The notes: generated by a model not told the origin, from the sequence alone. A DNA stretch of 46,022 nucleotides from an uncultured Gammaproteobacteria bacterium (GCA_937899995.1 CALCCK010000006.1:1-46022), one strand, 5' to 3'. Shown: positions 17,689 through 26,471, numbered from the stretch's first letter. Made by a program: numbers and translations.

Positions 17689-19524
17689 ATGAATCATATT
17701 TTAATCAATGCAACTCACAAAGAGGAGATCCGAGTTGCTATTGTCAAGAACAAAAAACTCACCGATCTCAATATAGAAACCAGCCTTAATCAAAAAAATA
17801 AAGGCAACATTTACAAAGGGAAAATCTCCCGAGTTGAGCAATCTTTAGAAGCTGCCTTCGTTGATTACGGCAAAGAAAGGCAAGGCTTCCTACCTTTCAA
17901 AGAAGTTTCAGAAAGCCTCTATAACGGCGCTAAAGCCAAGGGTGATAAACTCACTATTTCCGATGTTCTTAAAGAAGGGCAAGAGATTATTGTTCAAATT
18001 GAAAAAGAAGAACGTGGCAACAAAGGTGCCGCCTTAAGTACTTACATCAACCTGGCTGGTGTTTACATGATCCTAACGCCGAACAATCCAAAAAGCCATG
18101 GTATTTCGCGCCAAATCACCTCAACGGATAGGCAATTGCTCAAAGAAATTATTCAACAAATTATCATGCCAGATAATTCTGGTTTGATCATCCGTACGGC
18201 TGGATCTGGCAAAAGTTTAGAAGAGCTGCAATGGGAAGTTGATTACTTATCAGAGTTATGGAGTTCAATCAATAATGCTGCAGACAAACGCTCAGCACCT
18301 TTCTTAATTTACCAAGAAAGTGACATTGTAATTCGCACCCTAAGAGACTACTTACGTGAAGACACTGACAGTGTAGTTATTGATGATTTAGAGACTTTTC
18401 AAAACGCCAAAGAATTCGTCAGTTTTGTCTTGCCTCATTATTTAGATCGTATTAAATTCTTTGATGTCTCTGAACACTCTTTATTTAATCACATGGGTGT
18501 TGAAAACCAAGTCAGAAGCGTGTTTGATCGTGAAGTATCACTACACACAGGTGCCACCATTGTCTTTGACACAACCGAAGCACTGACAGCAATTGATATT
18601 AACTCTGCTCGTGCGACTAGAGGTTCCGATATTGAAGAAACTGCTTATAACACCAATCTAGAGGCCGCTAAAGAAATCGCCATCCAATTGCAACTGCGCG
18701 ATATTGGCGGCTTAGTGGTTATTGACTTTATTGATATGTCGTCTGAAGAGCATCGTAAATCAATTGAAACAGCCATGGAGGAAGCCACAAATTCAGATCG
18801 TGCACGCATCCAGATTGGCTTAATCTCTCAATTTGGTTTGCTCGAAATATCAAGACAGCGCTTAATGAGCTCAGTCACTGAATCGGTCGAAAAATCTTGT
18901 CCTCAGTGTCATGGTAGCGGTACCACACCAACAGTACCAAGTTTGGCATTAACCATACTAAGACAATTAGAAGATGGTTGTAACGCTTCTAGTCAAACGC
19001 AGCGTTTAAACATTCAATCTAGTGTTGATGTCATCACTTATCTACTTAATGAAAAACGTAATGATATTGCCCGATTAGAAAACAAGCATGAAATTAAAAT
19101 AACGCTATTGCCTAATCCTTATATGCAATTCCCTAACTTTACTATCACTAAACAAAAAGGCGACAAAAAACAACAACACAAAAGCTACCAAGGTATCTCT
19201 AAGCCACAATATAACATAGCTGAAAACGGTTTAACCAACACGATTGAGGGGCCGGTTATTGATATGAATCGTCCAGCTACGCGTGTTCCTAAGAAAAAAC
19301 AGCTCTCATTATTTGAAAAGATTAAAAAAGCACTGTTTGGTACCAAGAAGAAGAAACCAGACAACAAGAGCGATAATCGTAATAGAAATCGTAATAGAAA
19401 TCGTAATAGAAATCGTAATAGAAACCAAGGAAACACTAAGAATCAAAAACAGCGACCGCAAAATAAACAGCAGCAAAAACCCAAGTCTCAGGAAAAACCT
19501 AAGACTGAAAATGCCTCACAATGA
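17689..19524 (+). CDS. rne: Ribonuclease E, short form
   Basis: This endoribonuclease matures tRNA and rRNA and starts mRNA decay. The catalytic half aligns with E. coli almost residue for residue: S1 domain from about residue 37 (GNIYKGKISRVEQSLEAAFV), catalytic Asp303 (AIDINSAR) and Asp346 (VVIDFIDM), and the zinc-link CPQC at 404-407. Family members are often over 900 residues, while this has 611. It lacks the long degradosome scaffold and ends in a basic tail of alternating Arg-Asn (about residues 565-580), then a Gln/Lys/Pro-rich end, probably RNA-binding. The opening MNHILINATHKEE resembles RNase E more than RNase G. An AGGA lies before the ATG. The stop overlaps the aroE start as ATGA. 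Confidence 0.93.
   Translation: MNHILINATHKEEIRVAIVKNKKLTDLNIETSLNQKNKGNIYKGKISRVEQSLEAAFVDYGKERQGFLPFKEVSESLYNGAKAKGDKLTISDVLKEGQEIIVQIEKEERGNKGAALSTYINLAGVYMILTPNNPKSHGISRQITSTDRQLLKEIIQQIIMPDNSGLIIRTAGSGKSLEELQWEVDYLSELWSSINNAADKRSAPFLIYQESDIVIRTLRDYLREDTDSVVIDDLETFQNAKEFVSFVLPHYLDRIKFFDVSEHSLFNHMGVENQVRSVFDREVSLHTGATIVFDTTEALTAIDINSARATRGSDIEETAYNTNLEAAKEIAIQLQLRDIGGLVVIDFIDMSSEEHRKSIETAMEEATNSDRARIQIGLISQFGLLEISRQRLMSSVTESVEKSCPQCHGSGTTPTVPSLALTILRQLEDGCNASSQTQRLNIQSSVDVITYLLNEKRNDIARLENKHEIKITLLPNPYMQFPNFTITKQKGDKKQQHKSYQGISKPQYNIAENGLTNTIEGPVIDMNRPATRVPKKKQLSLFEKIKKALFGTKKKKPDNKSDNRNRNRNRNRNRNRNRNQGNTKNQKQRPQNKQQQKPKSQEKPKTENASQ
19378..19428 (+). repeat. 12-bp tandem repeat in rne encoding Arg-Asn pairs
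   Basis: The unit AATAGAAATCGT recurs about four times in tandem and encodes alternating Arg and Asn. The near identity of units at the DNA level, including silent positions, points to recent slippage or expansion rather than selection on each codon. Copy number may vary between strains and would change the RNA-binding tail by four residues per unit. Confidence 0.88.
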
Positions 19525-20327
19525 TAGATTGTTATGGTGTTTTTGGTAATCCAATAAAACACAGTTTATCACCTATCATTCATACCCAGTTTGCCGAACA
19601 AACCGGATTGAACATCCAATACGATAAGATTTTAGCACCTATAGACGATTTTGTACACAGCGCAAAATCTTTTATCGATCAGGGTGCCAAAGGCTTTAAT
19701 ATTACCGTTCCTTTTAAAATAGAGGCTTTTAACTTAGCAACCAAACTTAGTCTTAACGCTAAAACCGCAGGTGCGGTAAATACCATTAAAGTCAATGGCA
19801 ATGAACTTATTGGTGAAAATACCGATGGTATCGGCTTGGTTAACGACTTAACTAAAAACCTGAGCATTAATCTTAATAACAAAACTATACTGATTCTTGG
19901 CGCAGGTGGAGCCACACGTGGCATCTTGTTACCACTATTAAAACAAATACCTAAACGCCTAATGATTGCTAATCGAACAGCATCTAGAGCCGAACAATTG
20001 GCGCTTGATTTTTCTAGTCATGGGAAAACTTGTGGTTTTGGTTTGGATAAAATTAAAGACACCCCTGTTGATGTTATTATTAATGCCACTAGCGCCTCAC
20101 TAGATGGGAAAATGCCAACGATTGCTAATGGCGTGGCTAATGGTGCCATTTGTTATGATTTGATGTATGGCATGCAAACACCGTTTATGGATTGGGCAAA
20201 AGCCAATAATGCCAAAATGATTGTCGATGGATTGGGTATGTTGGTCGAGCAAGCGGCGGCGGCTTTTGAATTCTGGACTGGTAAACAACCCAATACTCAG
20301 GAAGTTATTAAAAATTTACGGGGCTAA
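19521..20327 (+). CDS. aroE: Shikimate dehydrogenase (NADP+)
   Basis: AroE reduces 3-dehydroshikimate to shikimate in aromatic amino-acid synthesis. The substrate-binding segment [16 protein letters not shown] lies at the start, with the catalytic Lys in NITVPFK and Asp in GENTDGIG. The NADP site is [10 protein letters not shown] followed by NRTASRA, where Arg recognises the phosphate. The C-terminal [18 protein letters not shown] is typical. The length (268) is normal. It is translationally coupled to rne by an ATGA overlap, and its 3' end overlaps convergent pdxH by 12 bases. aroC is elsewhere in the window. Confidence 0.96.
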   Translation: MIDCYGVFGNPIKHSLSPIIHTQFAEQTGLNIQYDKILAPIDDFVHSAKSFIDQGAKGFNITVPFKIEAFNLATKLSLNAKTAGAVNTIKVNGNELIGENTDGIGLVNDLTKNLSINLNNKTILILGAGGATRGILLPLLKQIPKRLMIANRTASRAEQLALDFSSHGKTCGFGLDKIKDTPVDVIINATSASLDGKMPTIANGVANGAICYDLMYGMQTPFMDWAKANNAKMIVDGLGMLVEQAAAAFEFWTGKQPNTQEVIKNLRG

Positions 20328-20954
20328 ACGCTCTATCATCCAATTGTCGCCTTCTTTTTTATAAACGAATCGATCGTGTAATCGATTTTCTCTACCCTGC
20401 CAAAATTCAATGGTATGTGGCACCACGCGATAACCACCCCAAAAATCTGGCAAGGGCACTTCACCTTTGTTAAATTTAGCTTTCATTGATTCAAACTGGG
20501 TCAACAACATTTGTCTAGATGACAACTGTGAGGATTGATCAGAAGCCCAAGCACCAAGCTGAGAGTCTTTTGGACGCGAAGAAAAATACTTAATAGAGTC
20601 CAGTGTTGATATTTTTTCAACCATACCAGAAATCTTTACTTGCCTTTCTAAGTCAAGCCAAGGAAATAATAACGCTACTTTTGGGTTATCTGTAATTTGC
20701 TTTGCTTTTTTAGAGTTGTAATTGGTAAAAAATACAAACCCATGTTCATCAAATGATTTCAACAACACGGTCCTAATACCAATTTCATTACTGTCTGCTG
20801 TGGCGAGACTCATAGCATTTGGTAAAGTTAACTCTGCTTGAGTTGCCTGCTCCATCCAGGCCTCAAATTGCACAAATGGATTGCTATTAAGCTCAGAACG
20901 CGTTATACCATTACTGGTAAATTCACGTCTTAACTTTATCAAATCAACACTCAT
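20316..20954 (-). CDS. pdxH: Pyridoxamine/pyridoxine 5'-phosphate oxidase
   Basis: This FMN enzyme makes pyridoxal 5'-phosphate with molecular oxygen. It shows the family order: [10 protein letters not shown] at the start, [64 protein letters not shown], and the C-terminal signature [13 protein letters not shown] with Arg and His substrate contacts. At 212 residues it is full length. It is 3 bases after the UbiH-family gene, suggesting cotranscription. Both are oxygen-using flavoenzymes, consistent with aerobic or microaerobic life. Confidence 0.95.
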   Translation of the reverse strand: MSVDLIKLRREFTSNGITRSELNSNPFVQFEAWMEQATQAELTLPNAMSLATADSNEIGIRTVLLKSFDEHGFVFFTNYNSKKAKQITDNPKVALLFPWLDLERQVKISGMVEKISTLDSIKYFSSRPKDSQLGAWASDQSSQLSSRQMLLTQFESMKAKFNKGEVPLPDFWGGYRVVPHTIEFWQGRENRLHDRFVYKKEGDNWMIERLAP

Positions 20955-20957
20955 GAT

Positions 20958-22157
20958 TTAAAAGGGAAGGAACTTGTTTTTCTTGGCTTCGGTTAAATGA
21001 TTTGAAATCAAATATTTAATCGGTGGGAAATGTTCTGCAAACTTAAGTACAAATCGCCTCACTTGCTTAATCACTGGTGCATCATTGGTAAACAAAGCCA
21101 CAATACTATTGGTGCCAAAAAACATCAATCGGGTTAAATTAATGTGCTTTTTTTCAAATAACTTAAGTAATGATGCTGAGCCAATATCTTGCCCATGAGC
21201 ACAAGCCTCTTTGATTAATGTTGCTAAGATATCCTGCCCTCTCAAGCCTAGATTAAACCCGTGTGCAGTCACCGGATGCATGCCTACTGCCGCATCACCA
21301 ATAAGCGCAAAACGATCAGCAATAAAGGTTTGCGCATGTACGGCTACTAAAGGGTAAGAGTGGCGCTCACCTGATTGTGTCATTTGCCCTAACTCACCTC
21401 TGAAATCTTTTGTTATCTTAGCGTTAAAATCTGCCTCACTCATGTCTAACATAGCTTGAGCTTTATTTGTAGATACGGTCAAAATAACAGAAGAAGCATT
21501 GCCCACCATTGGCAATAAGGCTAGGGTTTGTCCATAATCAAAACACTCTAAGGCAATGTTGTTGTGTGTATTTTCGTGCTCCATTTTGGTCACAATCATC
21601 ACTTTGGAAAAATCTTTCATCAGTGCAGGTATACCTACTTTACGACGAATGTTTGAAAAACGACTGTCAGCTGCAATCACCAACTTAGCATTGATTGTGG
21701 TGTCATCAGCAAATAGTACGGCCGAATGATCTTCAAGATATTCCACATTGTCCACCATTGCCTCTGTCATTAAGGTGATATTATCAGCCTGCTGAACGCG
21801 TTGATATAACGCTTTTCGAACCTGATAATTTGGTACTAAATAACCCAATGCCTCTATTGAAGAGTCATCACTTTTAAAATTTAATAACGAAGGCGAGTCA
21901 CCGTCAAAAACTTTTGCCTCTCGCAAAGGTGCGACTTGTGCATGATCGATCAAATCCCAAACACCGAGTTTTTTTAAGATTTTAAGCGACAAATGAGTCA
22001 GCGCTATTTCCCTGCCATCGGTTTGAGGATTGGCAATGGCATCAATATTGGATTTTTCCACCACCAAAACCTTTACGTCAGCCTCTATCATCGAACAAGC
22101 AAAGCTAAGTCCTGCTGGACCACCACCAATAATGACTATATCGTACGCAGTTTGCAT
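20958..22157 (-). CDS. FAD-dependent ubiquinone hydroxylase, UbiH/UbiF/UbiM family
   Basis: This class A flavoprotein monooxygenase of 399 residues probably hydroxylates the ring of a ubiquinone precursor. The FAD motif IIGGGPAGLSFACSM is at residues 9-23, with VVEKS at the end of the second strand. The second FAD signature is GDAAVGMHPVTAHGFNLGLR. This form (GMHPVTAHGFN in place of the HPxAGQGxN of UbiH/UbiF) recalls UbiM, a hydroxylase found in some proteobacteria, but I recognise it by eye only. It heads a two-gene unit with pdxH and diverges from the small methyltransferase gene 58 bases away. The position hydroxylated is not predictable from sequence. Confidence 0.82.
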   Translation of the reverse strand: MQTAYDIVIIGGGPAGLSFACSMIEADVKVLVVEKSNIDAIANPQTDGREIALTHLSLKILKKLGVWDLIDHAQVAPLREAKVFDGDSPSLLNFKSDDSSIEALGYLVPNYQVRKALYQRVQQADNITLMTEAMVDNVEYLEDHSAVLFADDTTINAKLVIAADSRFSNIRRKVGIPALMKDFSKVMIVTKMEHENTHNNIALECFDYGQTLALLPMVGNASSVILTVSTNKAQAMLDMSEADFNAKITKDFRGELGQMTQSGERHSYPLVAVHAQTFIADRFALIGDAAVGMHPVTAHGFNLGLRGQDILATLIKEACAHGQDIGSASLLKLFEKKHINLTRLMFFGTNSIVALFTNDAPVIKQVRRFVLKFAEHFPPIKYLISNHLTEAKKNKFLPF

Positions 22158-22215
22158 ATTTAATTATAAAAAATTTGAGATAATAAGCCTATTATAACTA
22201 CCAAGAGATTCTTCG

Positions 22216-22632
22216 ATGATTTATGTTATTATTCAATTTGTCTGTATTATCTATCTAATGATTAATGCACAATTCGACCATTTAGATGTATTGAGCACCT
22301 TACTCATTGTTCTCTCAGTTATCATTGGATTGCTAGCTGTTGTTAATATGAGACTTAGCAATCTTAGTATTGTGCCTGCATTGAAAGACAGGCACCAGCT
22401 AGTAACGCATGGCATTTATCGCATCATTCGTCACCCTATGTACACCAGTGTATTATTATTTAGTTTGGCATTTACTTTAACCAATCCACATAGCTTGTCG
22501 CTACTTATTATGTTGGTTTTGTTTATTGATTTAATACTTAAGTCCAGTGTAGAAGAGGCGCTACTCACAGAGCGATTTAACACTTACTATGACTATAAAA
22601 ATAAAACCGGCCGATTCCTACCTTTTTTGTAA
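22216..22632 (+). CDS. Small membrane methyltransferase (isoprenylcysteine/phospholipid methyltransferase family)
   Basis: This 138-residue protein has about four hydrophobic segments. Its C-terminal half matches the ICMT/PEMT superfamily: LVTHGIYRIIRHPMYTSVLL is the SAM-binding YxxxRHPxY region, and EEALLTERFNTYYDYKNKTG is the conserved acidic end. Bacterial members are of unknown substrate; some act on lipids or quinone-like molecules. It diverges from the ubiquinone hydroxylase gene and its 3' end overlaps the convergent Sel1 gene by 15 bases. No function beyond probable methyl transfer at the membrane can be claimed. Confidence 0.75.
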   Translation: MIYVIIQFVCIIYLMINAQFDHLDVLSTLLIVLSVIIGLLAVVNMRLSNLSIVPALKDRHQLVTHGIYRIIRHPMYTSVLLFSLAFTLTNPHSLSLLIMLVLFIDLILKSSVEEALLTERFNTYYDYKNKTGRFLPFL

Positions 22633-23670
22633 TCTTTTTAGCTTAAAGCCTGCCATTTCATTGCCTTGCTTACTGAGCTTCTTTAGCCAATACTTTGCAT
22701 TTTTAATCGAACGCTTTGTACCAACGCCTTTCTCATACATCAAAGCTACTTTAAGCTGAGATGCTTGATGTCCTTCTCTAGCAGCATGAATATAATGCTC
22801 ATAAGACTTTTGAGTACTCTTACTAACCCCTTTTCCATGCTCATATAAATAGCCCAATTTATTATAAGCATCTAAATTACCCTCTTCCATCGACATCTGA
22901 TAATAATGATAAGCAGTTTCATAGTTTGGTTTAACACCTAAACCTACCTCATACAACAACCCCAATCGATAAGAAACGCCTACGTGCCCTAGTTGATGCG
23001 CTTTGATATACCAATTCACTGCGCTTACATAATCTTTTGTAATGCCTTTGCCATATTCATATAACCAGCCTAATTTATATTGAGCATCTGCGTGATCTTG
23101 TTTAGCGGCTTTCAAATACCAAGTAAATGCATCTTTATAATCACCACTATCCTGATAAGCAATAGCCAAATGATACTGACCATCACTATTGCTTGATTCA
23201 GCCGAATCAAGCAGCCATTTATTGGCCAATAATGTATTTTTCTTGGTAGCATCACCTTGTTGATACATCAAAGATAGATTGTATTGGGCATCAGCATAAC
23301 CCTGATTAGCTGACTGCTTAAACAGCTCGAATGCTTTAGCTAGATCTTCTTCAACGCCAATGCCTCGATAATACAAAATACCTAAATAATACTGCGCTTT
23401 ATCGTGATTTTTATGAACTGAATAATTTAACAACTCTAAGCCTTTATCGTCATTTTGGGCTATACCCTTGCCCTCGATATACATCATAGCCAGTGCGGTT
23501 TGTGCCTCTATACTGCCAATTTTTGCTGAGTACTTAAATGCATTAAACGCTTTTTCATAGTCTTGCTCAACACCTTGACCATAATAATACGCCTTACCTC
23601 TTTCATACAGGCTAGCATCAGCCAGCACTAAACCGGTAAAAAACAATAAGAAAATAGAAATAAATCTCAT
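22618..23670 (-). CDS. Exported Sel1-repeat protein
   Basis: I start at the ATG 23668-23670, where a signal peptide begins (MRFISIFLLFFTGLVLADA). The frame is open 41 codons further, but that part is very AT-rich and would put a non-signal hydrophobic segment first. The mature protein consists almost only of about nine Sel1-like repeats of 36 residues, recognised by A-x-Y-x-LG-x-x-Y-x-x-G-x-G and W(Y)-x-KAA blocks; repeats 4 and 5 are degenerate. Sel1 solenoids mediate protein contacts in the periplasm or with hosts. No enzymatic domain is present. No ribosome site stands out. Partners are unknown, though a short Sel1 protein is encoded 1.4 kb away. Confidence 0.85.
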   Translation of the reverse strand: MRFISIFLLFFTGLVLADASLYERGKAYYYGQGVEQDYEKAFNAFKYSAKIGSIEAQTALAMMYIEGKGIAQNDDKGLELLNYSVHKNHDKAQYYLGILYYRGIGVEEDLAKAFELFKQSANQGYADAQYNLSLMYQQGDATKKNTLLANKWLLDSAESSNSDGQYHLAIAYQDSGDYKDAFTWYLKAAKQDHADAQYKLGWLYEYGKGITKDYVSAVNWYIKAHQLGHVGVSYRLGLLYEVGLGVKPNYETAYHYYQMSMEEGNLDAYNKLGYLYEHGKGVSKSTQKSYEHYIHAAREGHQASQLKVALMYEKGVGTKRSIKNAKYWLKKLSKQGNEMAGFKLKRLQKR

Positions 23671-23780
23671 GAATAAGATTATATTAGAAATAAATAGAAA
23701 AAATCCAAACTCTGTATAAGCTATTTGAAATTTAATGAAAAGATTATAAAGTTTGCAAAGAATAACTTTACGAACAATTA

Positions 23781-23820
23781 AAAAGAAAAACACTAATAGA
23801 CATAACTGCCTATTAGTGTT
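23781..23820 (-). terminator. Rho-independent terminator after the small exported glycine-rich gene
   Basis: An 11-bp perfect stem AACACTAATAG/CTATTAGTGTT (23789-23799 and 23810-23820) with a 10-base loop is followed on the minus strand by T-rich sequence (TTTTTCTTTT). It begins just past the stop at 23826 and separates that gene from the Sel1 gene. Confidence 0.85.
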
Positions 23821-23825
23821 AATAA

Positions 23826-24086
23826 TTACTCGCTTAGAATGCCAGAACCTAACACAGCACCTACTATAGCGCCATCTTGATGATCAATCTGGTGGCCAAT
23901 AGCAGCACCTAAAATCGGACCTTTAAGACCTTCTGGTATTGGAAGGATGCCTACTATATCATCAACAATCTTACCAATAGAACCTAATAAACCTTCTAAA
24001 TTGAATGAGCTTTCAGTTTCAGCTAATGCTGGTTGAGCACTTAATAAAGTCGCAAAAACAGCCGATATAATAATATTTTTTTTCAT
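23826..24086 (-). CDS. Small exported glycine-rich protein
   Basis: This 86-residue protein opens with a clear Sec signal peptide, MKKNIIISAVFATLLSAQPALAE, probably cut after ALA. The mature part is about 64 residues, hydrophobic and glycine-rich: LEGLLGSIGKIVDDIVGILP and GPILGAAIGHQIDHQDGAIVG, which has the GxxxG spacing of glycine zippers. It has no cysteine. A strong AGGAAGG ribosome site precedes the ATG and an independent terminator follows, so it is a well-expressed single gene. I do not recognise the family. A membrane-inserting or self-assembling envelope peptide, or a bacteriocin-like peptide, are possible, but nothing shows an immunity or transport partner. Confidence 0.8.
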   Translation of the reverse strand: MKKNIIISAVFATLLSAQPALAETESSFNLEGLLGSIGKIVDDIVGILPIPEGLKGPILGAAIGHQIDHQDGAIVGAVLGSGILSE

Positions 24087-24202
24087 TTTCCCTTCCTCAC
24101 GTTTAATTTAACTTGATTTATTATAACTGAATATATCTTATCAAAATGATAGAAGTTCAGCTTTCACTTTCTAAAAGTTGTTTGTTTTTAAATAAATTTA
24201 AA

Positions 24203-24279
24203 TGGTAGTCACGGTCAGATTTGAACTGACGACTTCCAGCATGTCATGCTGGCACTCTAACCAACTGAGTTACGCGACT
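24203..24279 (-). tRNA. tRNA-Val (GAC)
   Basis: The 77-nt minus-strand sequence folds as a complete cloverleaf: acceptor AGTCGCG/CGTGACT with discriminator A and encoded CCA, D-loop AGTTGGTTA, anticodon stem CCAGC/GCTGG with loop ATGACAT (anticodon GAC), and T-arm with TTCAAAT. The acceptor stem has one G-T pair. Confidence 0.95.
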
Positions 24280-24346
24280 AAAAAGATTATTGTTGAAAGA
24301 TATGTCAACAACGGACGAAATTATACCCCGCAAGGCAGTGTAAATA

Positions 24347-25042
24347 CTAAAAACAGGTTTTGATAATTTCTTGAATATTGCTGGCTGCTACGTATGGGTC
24401 ATTCGCATTTTTGATCGGACGACCGACCACAATATAATCTGAGCCTGACTTAAAGGCAGTGGCTACATCAACCACACGCTTTTGGTCATCGTCATTTTCC
24501 ACTGGGCGAATGCCAGGTGTAACGGCAATAAGCTTGTTATCAACGTACTCTCTTAAAAATGGAACTTCAAGGCCTGATGAAACTACGCCATCACAGCCAG
24601 CTTCAAAAGCACGCTTGGCACGAGAAATCACCAAATCTTGCACATCGCACTTAAATCCAAGATCATCAAGGTCACCACGATCAAGACTGGTGAGTGCTGT
24701 TACCGCTAAAATCTTAAGATCACCTTTATTCTCTGCAGCCGTCTCCATTAACGCTTGGTTGCCATGAATGGTAGCAAAAGTTGCGCCGTACTGACTTAAG
24801 CGAGCAATGGTTCTACCAACAGTTTCTGGCACATCGAAGAATTTAAGATCAACAAAGACTTTTTTGTCTTTAGCAAGCAGCCAGTCCATCAATGGAAAAT
24901 ATTGACCCGTCATTAGCATCTCCATGCCAATTTTATAAAAAGTTACACTATCATCTAATTGATTAACTAAGTCTTTAGCTTGGTCAACTTCTGGCACATC
25001 GAGTGCAAAAATAAGCCTATCTTTAAGTTTAATATCTTTCAT
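24347..25042 (-). CDS. pyrF: Orotidine 5'-phosphate decarboxylase
   Basis: PyrF makes UMP, the last step of pyrimidine synthesis. The barrel begins RLIFALDVPEVDQAKDLV, the catalytic Asp-Lys-Asp triad is in VFVDLKFFDVPETV, and VTPGIRP with YIVVGRPI form the phosphate site at the end. Its 231 residues are full length. It sits downstream of the short Sel1 gene (12 bases) on the same strand, with tRNA-Val 67 bases downstream. Core pyrimidine function, not obviously related to the envelope genes around it. Confidence 0.96.
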   Translation of the reverse strand: MKDIKLKDRLIFALDVPEVDQAKDLVNQLDDSVTFYKIGMEMLMTGQYFPLMDWLLAKDKKVFVDLKFFDVPETVGRTIARLSQYGATFATIHGNQALMETAAENKGDLKILAVTALTSLDRGDLDDLGFKCDVQDLVISRAKRAFEAGCDGVVSSGLEVPFLREYVDNKLIAVTPGIRPVENDDDQKRVVDVATAFKSGSDYIVVGRPIKNANDPYVAASNIQEIIKTCF

Positions 25043-25054
25043 TGTTATCCTTCA

Positions 25055-25345
25055 TTAAAACACGCTACCACCAGAATAGCCATTTTCATTGGCTTTTCTA
25101 ATCCAGTGTTTTGATTGTTCTATGTCCTTATTTATGCCTTTGGCTAAAGCATAAAAAATGCCTAAATTATACTGTGCTTTTGCATAATCTTGGTCAGCAG
25201 ATTTTTGATACCAAATAAAGGCTTGATTAAGGTCTTTGGAAATACCCAAACCTAATTCATACATCAGGCCGAGCTTGTATTGTGCTTTAGAATTACCTTG
25301 ATTGGCTAGAGAAATAACTTCCTCTGGAGTAGGCGAATCTAGCAA
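25055..25345 (-). CDS. Short Sel1-repeat protein
   Basis: This 96-residue protein has two clear Sel1 repeats (AQYKLGLMYELGLGISKDLN, AQYNLGIFYALAKGINKD) and half a third. It lacks a signal peptide in the frame as read. The only usual start is a TTG at 25343-25345, five bases after the stop of the upstream glycine-zipper gene, with no clear ribosome site. Expression may depend on coupling to that gene. It may be a remnant of a longer exported Sel1 gene such as the one at 22618-23670, which shares repeat wording. Role unknown. Confidence 0.65.
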   Translation of the reverse strand: MLDSPTPEEVISLANQGNSKAQYKLGLMYELGLGISKDLNQAFIWYQKSADQDYAKAQYNLGIFYALAKGINKDIEQSKHWIRKANENGYSGGSVF

Positions 25346-25350
25346 AAATA

Positions 25351-25839
25351 TTATTCTGGAGAAACTTGAACTCGGACCTTAATAGTTTCCGCGCTTGGCT
25401 TATATTCAGTAGTATATGAAAAAATTTGCCCATTAAATTCATATTTAACCAAATAGTGCGCTAATCGACTTGAAGTAATACGACGATATTTTGTCTCACA
25501 AACCTCTTTCCTAATGATATTGCCTGAATTAGACTGTGAATTCTGAAACATGGACGCACCCAGTAAAGCGCCTAAAATTGCAGCCTTCTTTTTCTTCTTT
25601 TTCTTCTTAGATAGGCTGCTTCCGATTAAACCACCTATAATTGCACCACCTAGCGGAGTCATTGCGTTATTGTTTTGGTAGAATTCTTTAATATAACACT
25701 CTTGATAAGGCTCTTTTATAAAACGATCTTGATAAATCCTTTCAACAGAAACAATAGGAGCTTCACTAGAATAACTACCAGCAGTAGAGAAAGAGCTGAT
25801 TAAAAACAATGGTAAAAATAATAAATTAATCTTTTTCAT
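25351..25839 (-). CDS. Exported glycine-zipper (17-kDa antigen-like) protein
   Basis: This 162-residue protein has a signal peptide (MKKINLLFLPLFLISSFSTA). After it comes VERIYQDRF and PYQECY with Cys48, then a glycine zipper hairpin in two hydrophobic halves (LGGAIIGGLIGSSL and AAILGALLGAS) split by a run of eight lysines at 78-85. It ends with VCETKYR (Cys114) and a beta-rich YLVKYEFNGQIFSYTT segment closing in VRVQVSPE. This order is typical of proteobacterial outer-membrane glycine-zipper 2TM proteins related to the rickettsial 17-kDa antigen. The two cysteines may form a disulfide. The next gene upstream is a paralogue without the zipper. Confidence 0.82.
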   Translation of the reverse strand: MKKINLLFLPLFLISSFSTAGSYSSEAPIVSVERIYQDRFIKEPYQECYIKEFYQNNNAMTPLGGAIIGGLIGSSLSKKKKKKKKAAILGALLGASMFQNSQSNSGNIIRKEVCETKYRRITSSRLAHYLVKYEFNGQIFSYTTEYKPSAETIKVRVQVSPE

Positions 25840-25865
25840 GCGTGCAATATTACCATAAAAAATTA

Positions 25866-26384
25866 CTAATTGGAAATTTTCCCCTTGTAAGCTTCTGGAA
25901 CAACAACAACCTTAACTTTTACTGAATCAGTATCCGGCTTCTTTTTAGTGGTGTATGTATAGGTATTGCCTTCATAATCATACTCGACCAAATAGTGCAT
26001 AAAGCGAGATTCATGCTTATTGCGATATTTAGTTTCACAAAACTCTACTGAAGCAATATGACTGTCTTTAGAGGTATTAAAGAAACTTGTAATTAGAGTA
26101 GCTTCATTTTGATTTTTGTCATACTTCTTGGTATAACACTCTTGGTAAGATTCACGAGTATTGAAATCTTTTCTAATTTCTTCTACTGAAATAATAGACG
26201 CTTCTTCAATATGTTTTCCTTTAGCGCTAATAATTTTGTTTGAAACTTTGGTTGTTTCGGTAGTGACTCCAGTTATTGGGTTAGATGTAGTCATCAGAGA
26301 AGTTAAAGAATCTGTAATTGAGGAGACTGTACAACCAGATAATAAAAAACTTAACAATAAAAAAAGAACAGATATATGCCTCAT
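25866..26384 (-). CDS. Lipoprotein, paralogue of the glycine-zipper protein
   Basis: I start at the ATG 26382-26384, preceded by GGGGGA; a longer frame adds eight residues before the signal. MRHISVLFLLLSFLLSGC is a lipoprotein signal with Cys18 as the lipidated residue. The downstream half copies the neighbour: ISVEEIRKDFNTRESYQECY, EFCETKYRNKHESRFMHYLV, YEGNTYTYTTKKKPD and a VKVKVVVVPE end. The hydrophobic zipper and lysine run are replaced by a short polar stretch. It thus looks like a duplicate that exchanged membrane insertion by zipper for a lipid anchor. Both genes are 27 bases apart and probably cotranscribed. Function unknown. Confidence 0.8.
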   Translation of the reverse strand: MRHISVLFLLLSFLLSGCTVSSITDSLTSLMTTSNPITGVTTETTKVSNKIISAKGKHIEEASIISVEEIRKDFNTRESYQECYTKKYDKNQNEATLITSFFNTSKDSHIASVEFCETKYRNKHESRFMHYLVEYDYEGNTYTYTTKKKPDTDSVKVKVVVVPEAYKGKISN

Positions 26385-26471
26385 AATCCCCCATAACCTT
26401 TGTAACAATATATTTAAAAAACTCCATTATATATCTATACAAAAAATAAAAGCAATATAATCATTACTATC

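Noticed and set aside
17598-17789. 63-codon frame overlapping the rne start
   Set aside because: It spans the leader palindrome and overlaps rne in another frame; no ribosome site and no recognisable protein.
19185-19436. Leu/Arg/Phe-repeat frame on the minus strand inside rne
   Set aside because: It is the reverse reading of the 12-bp Arg-Asn repeat and has no independent support.
25580-25610. Possible frameshift at the eight-lysine run
   Set aside because: Coding sense and the family pattern continue in the same frame on both sides, and the codons alternate AAG and AAA, so it is not a simple homopolymer.
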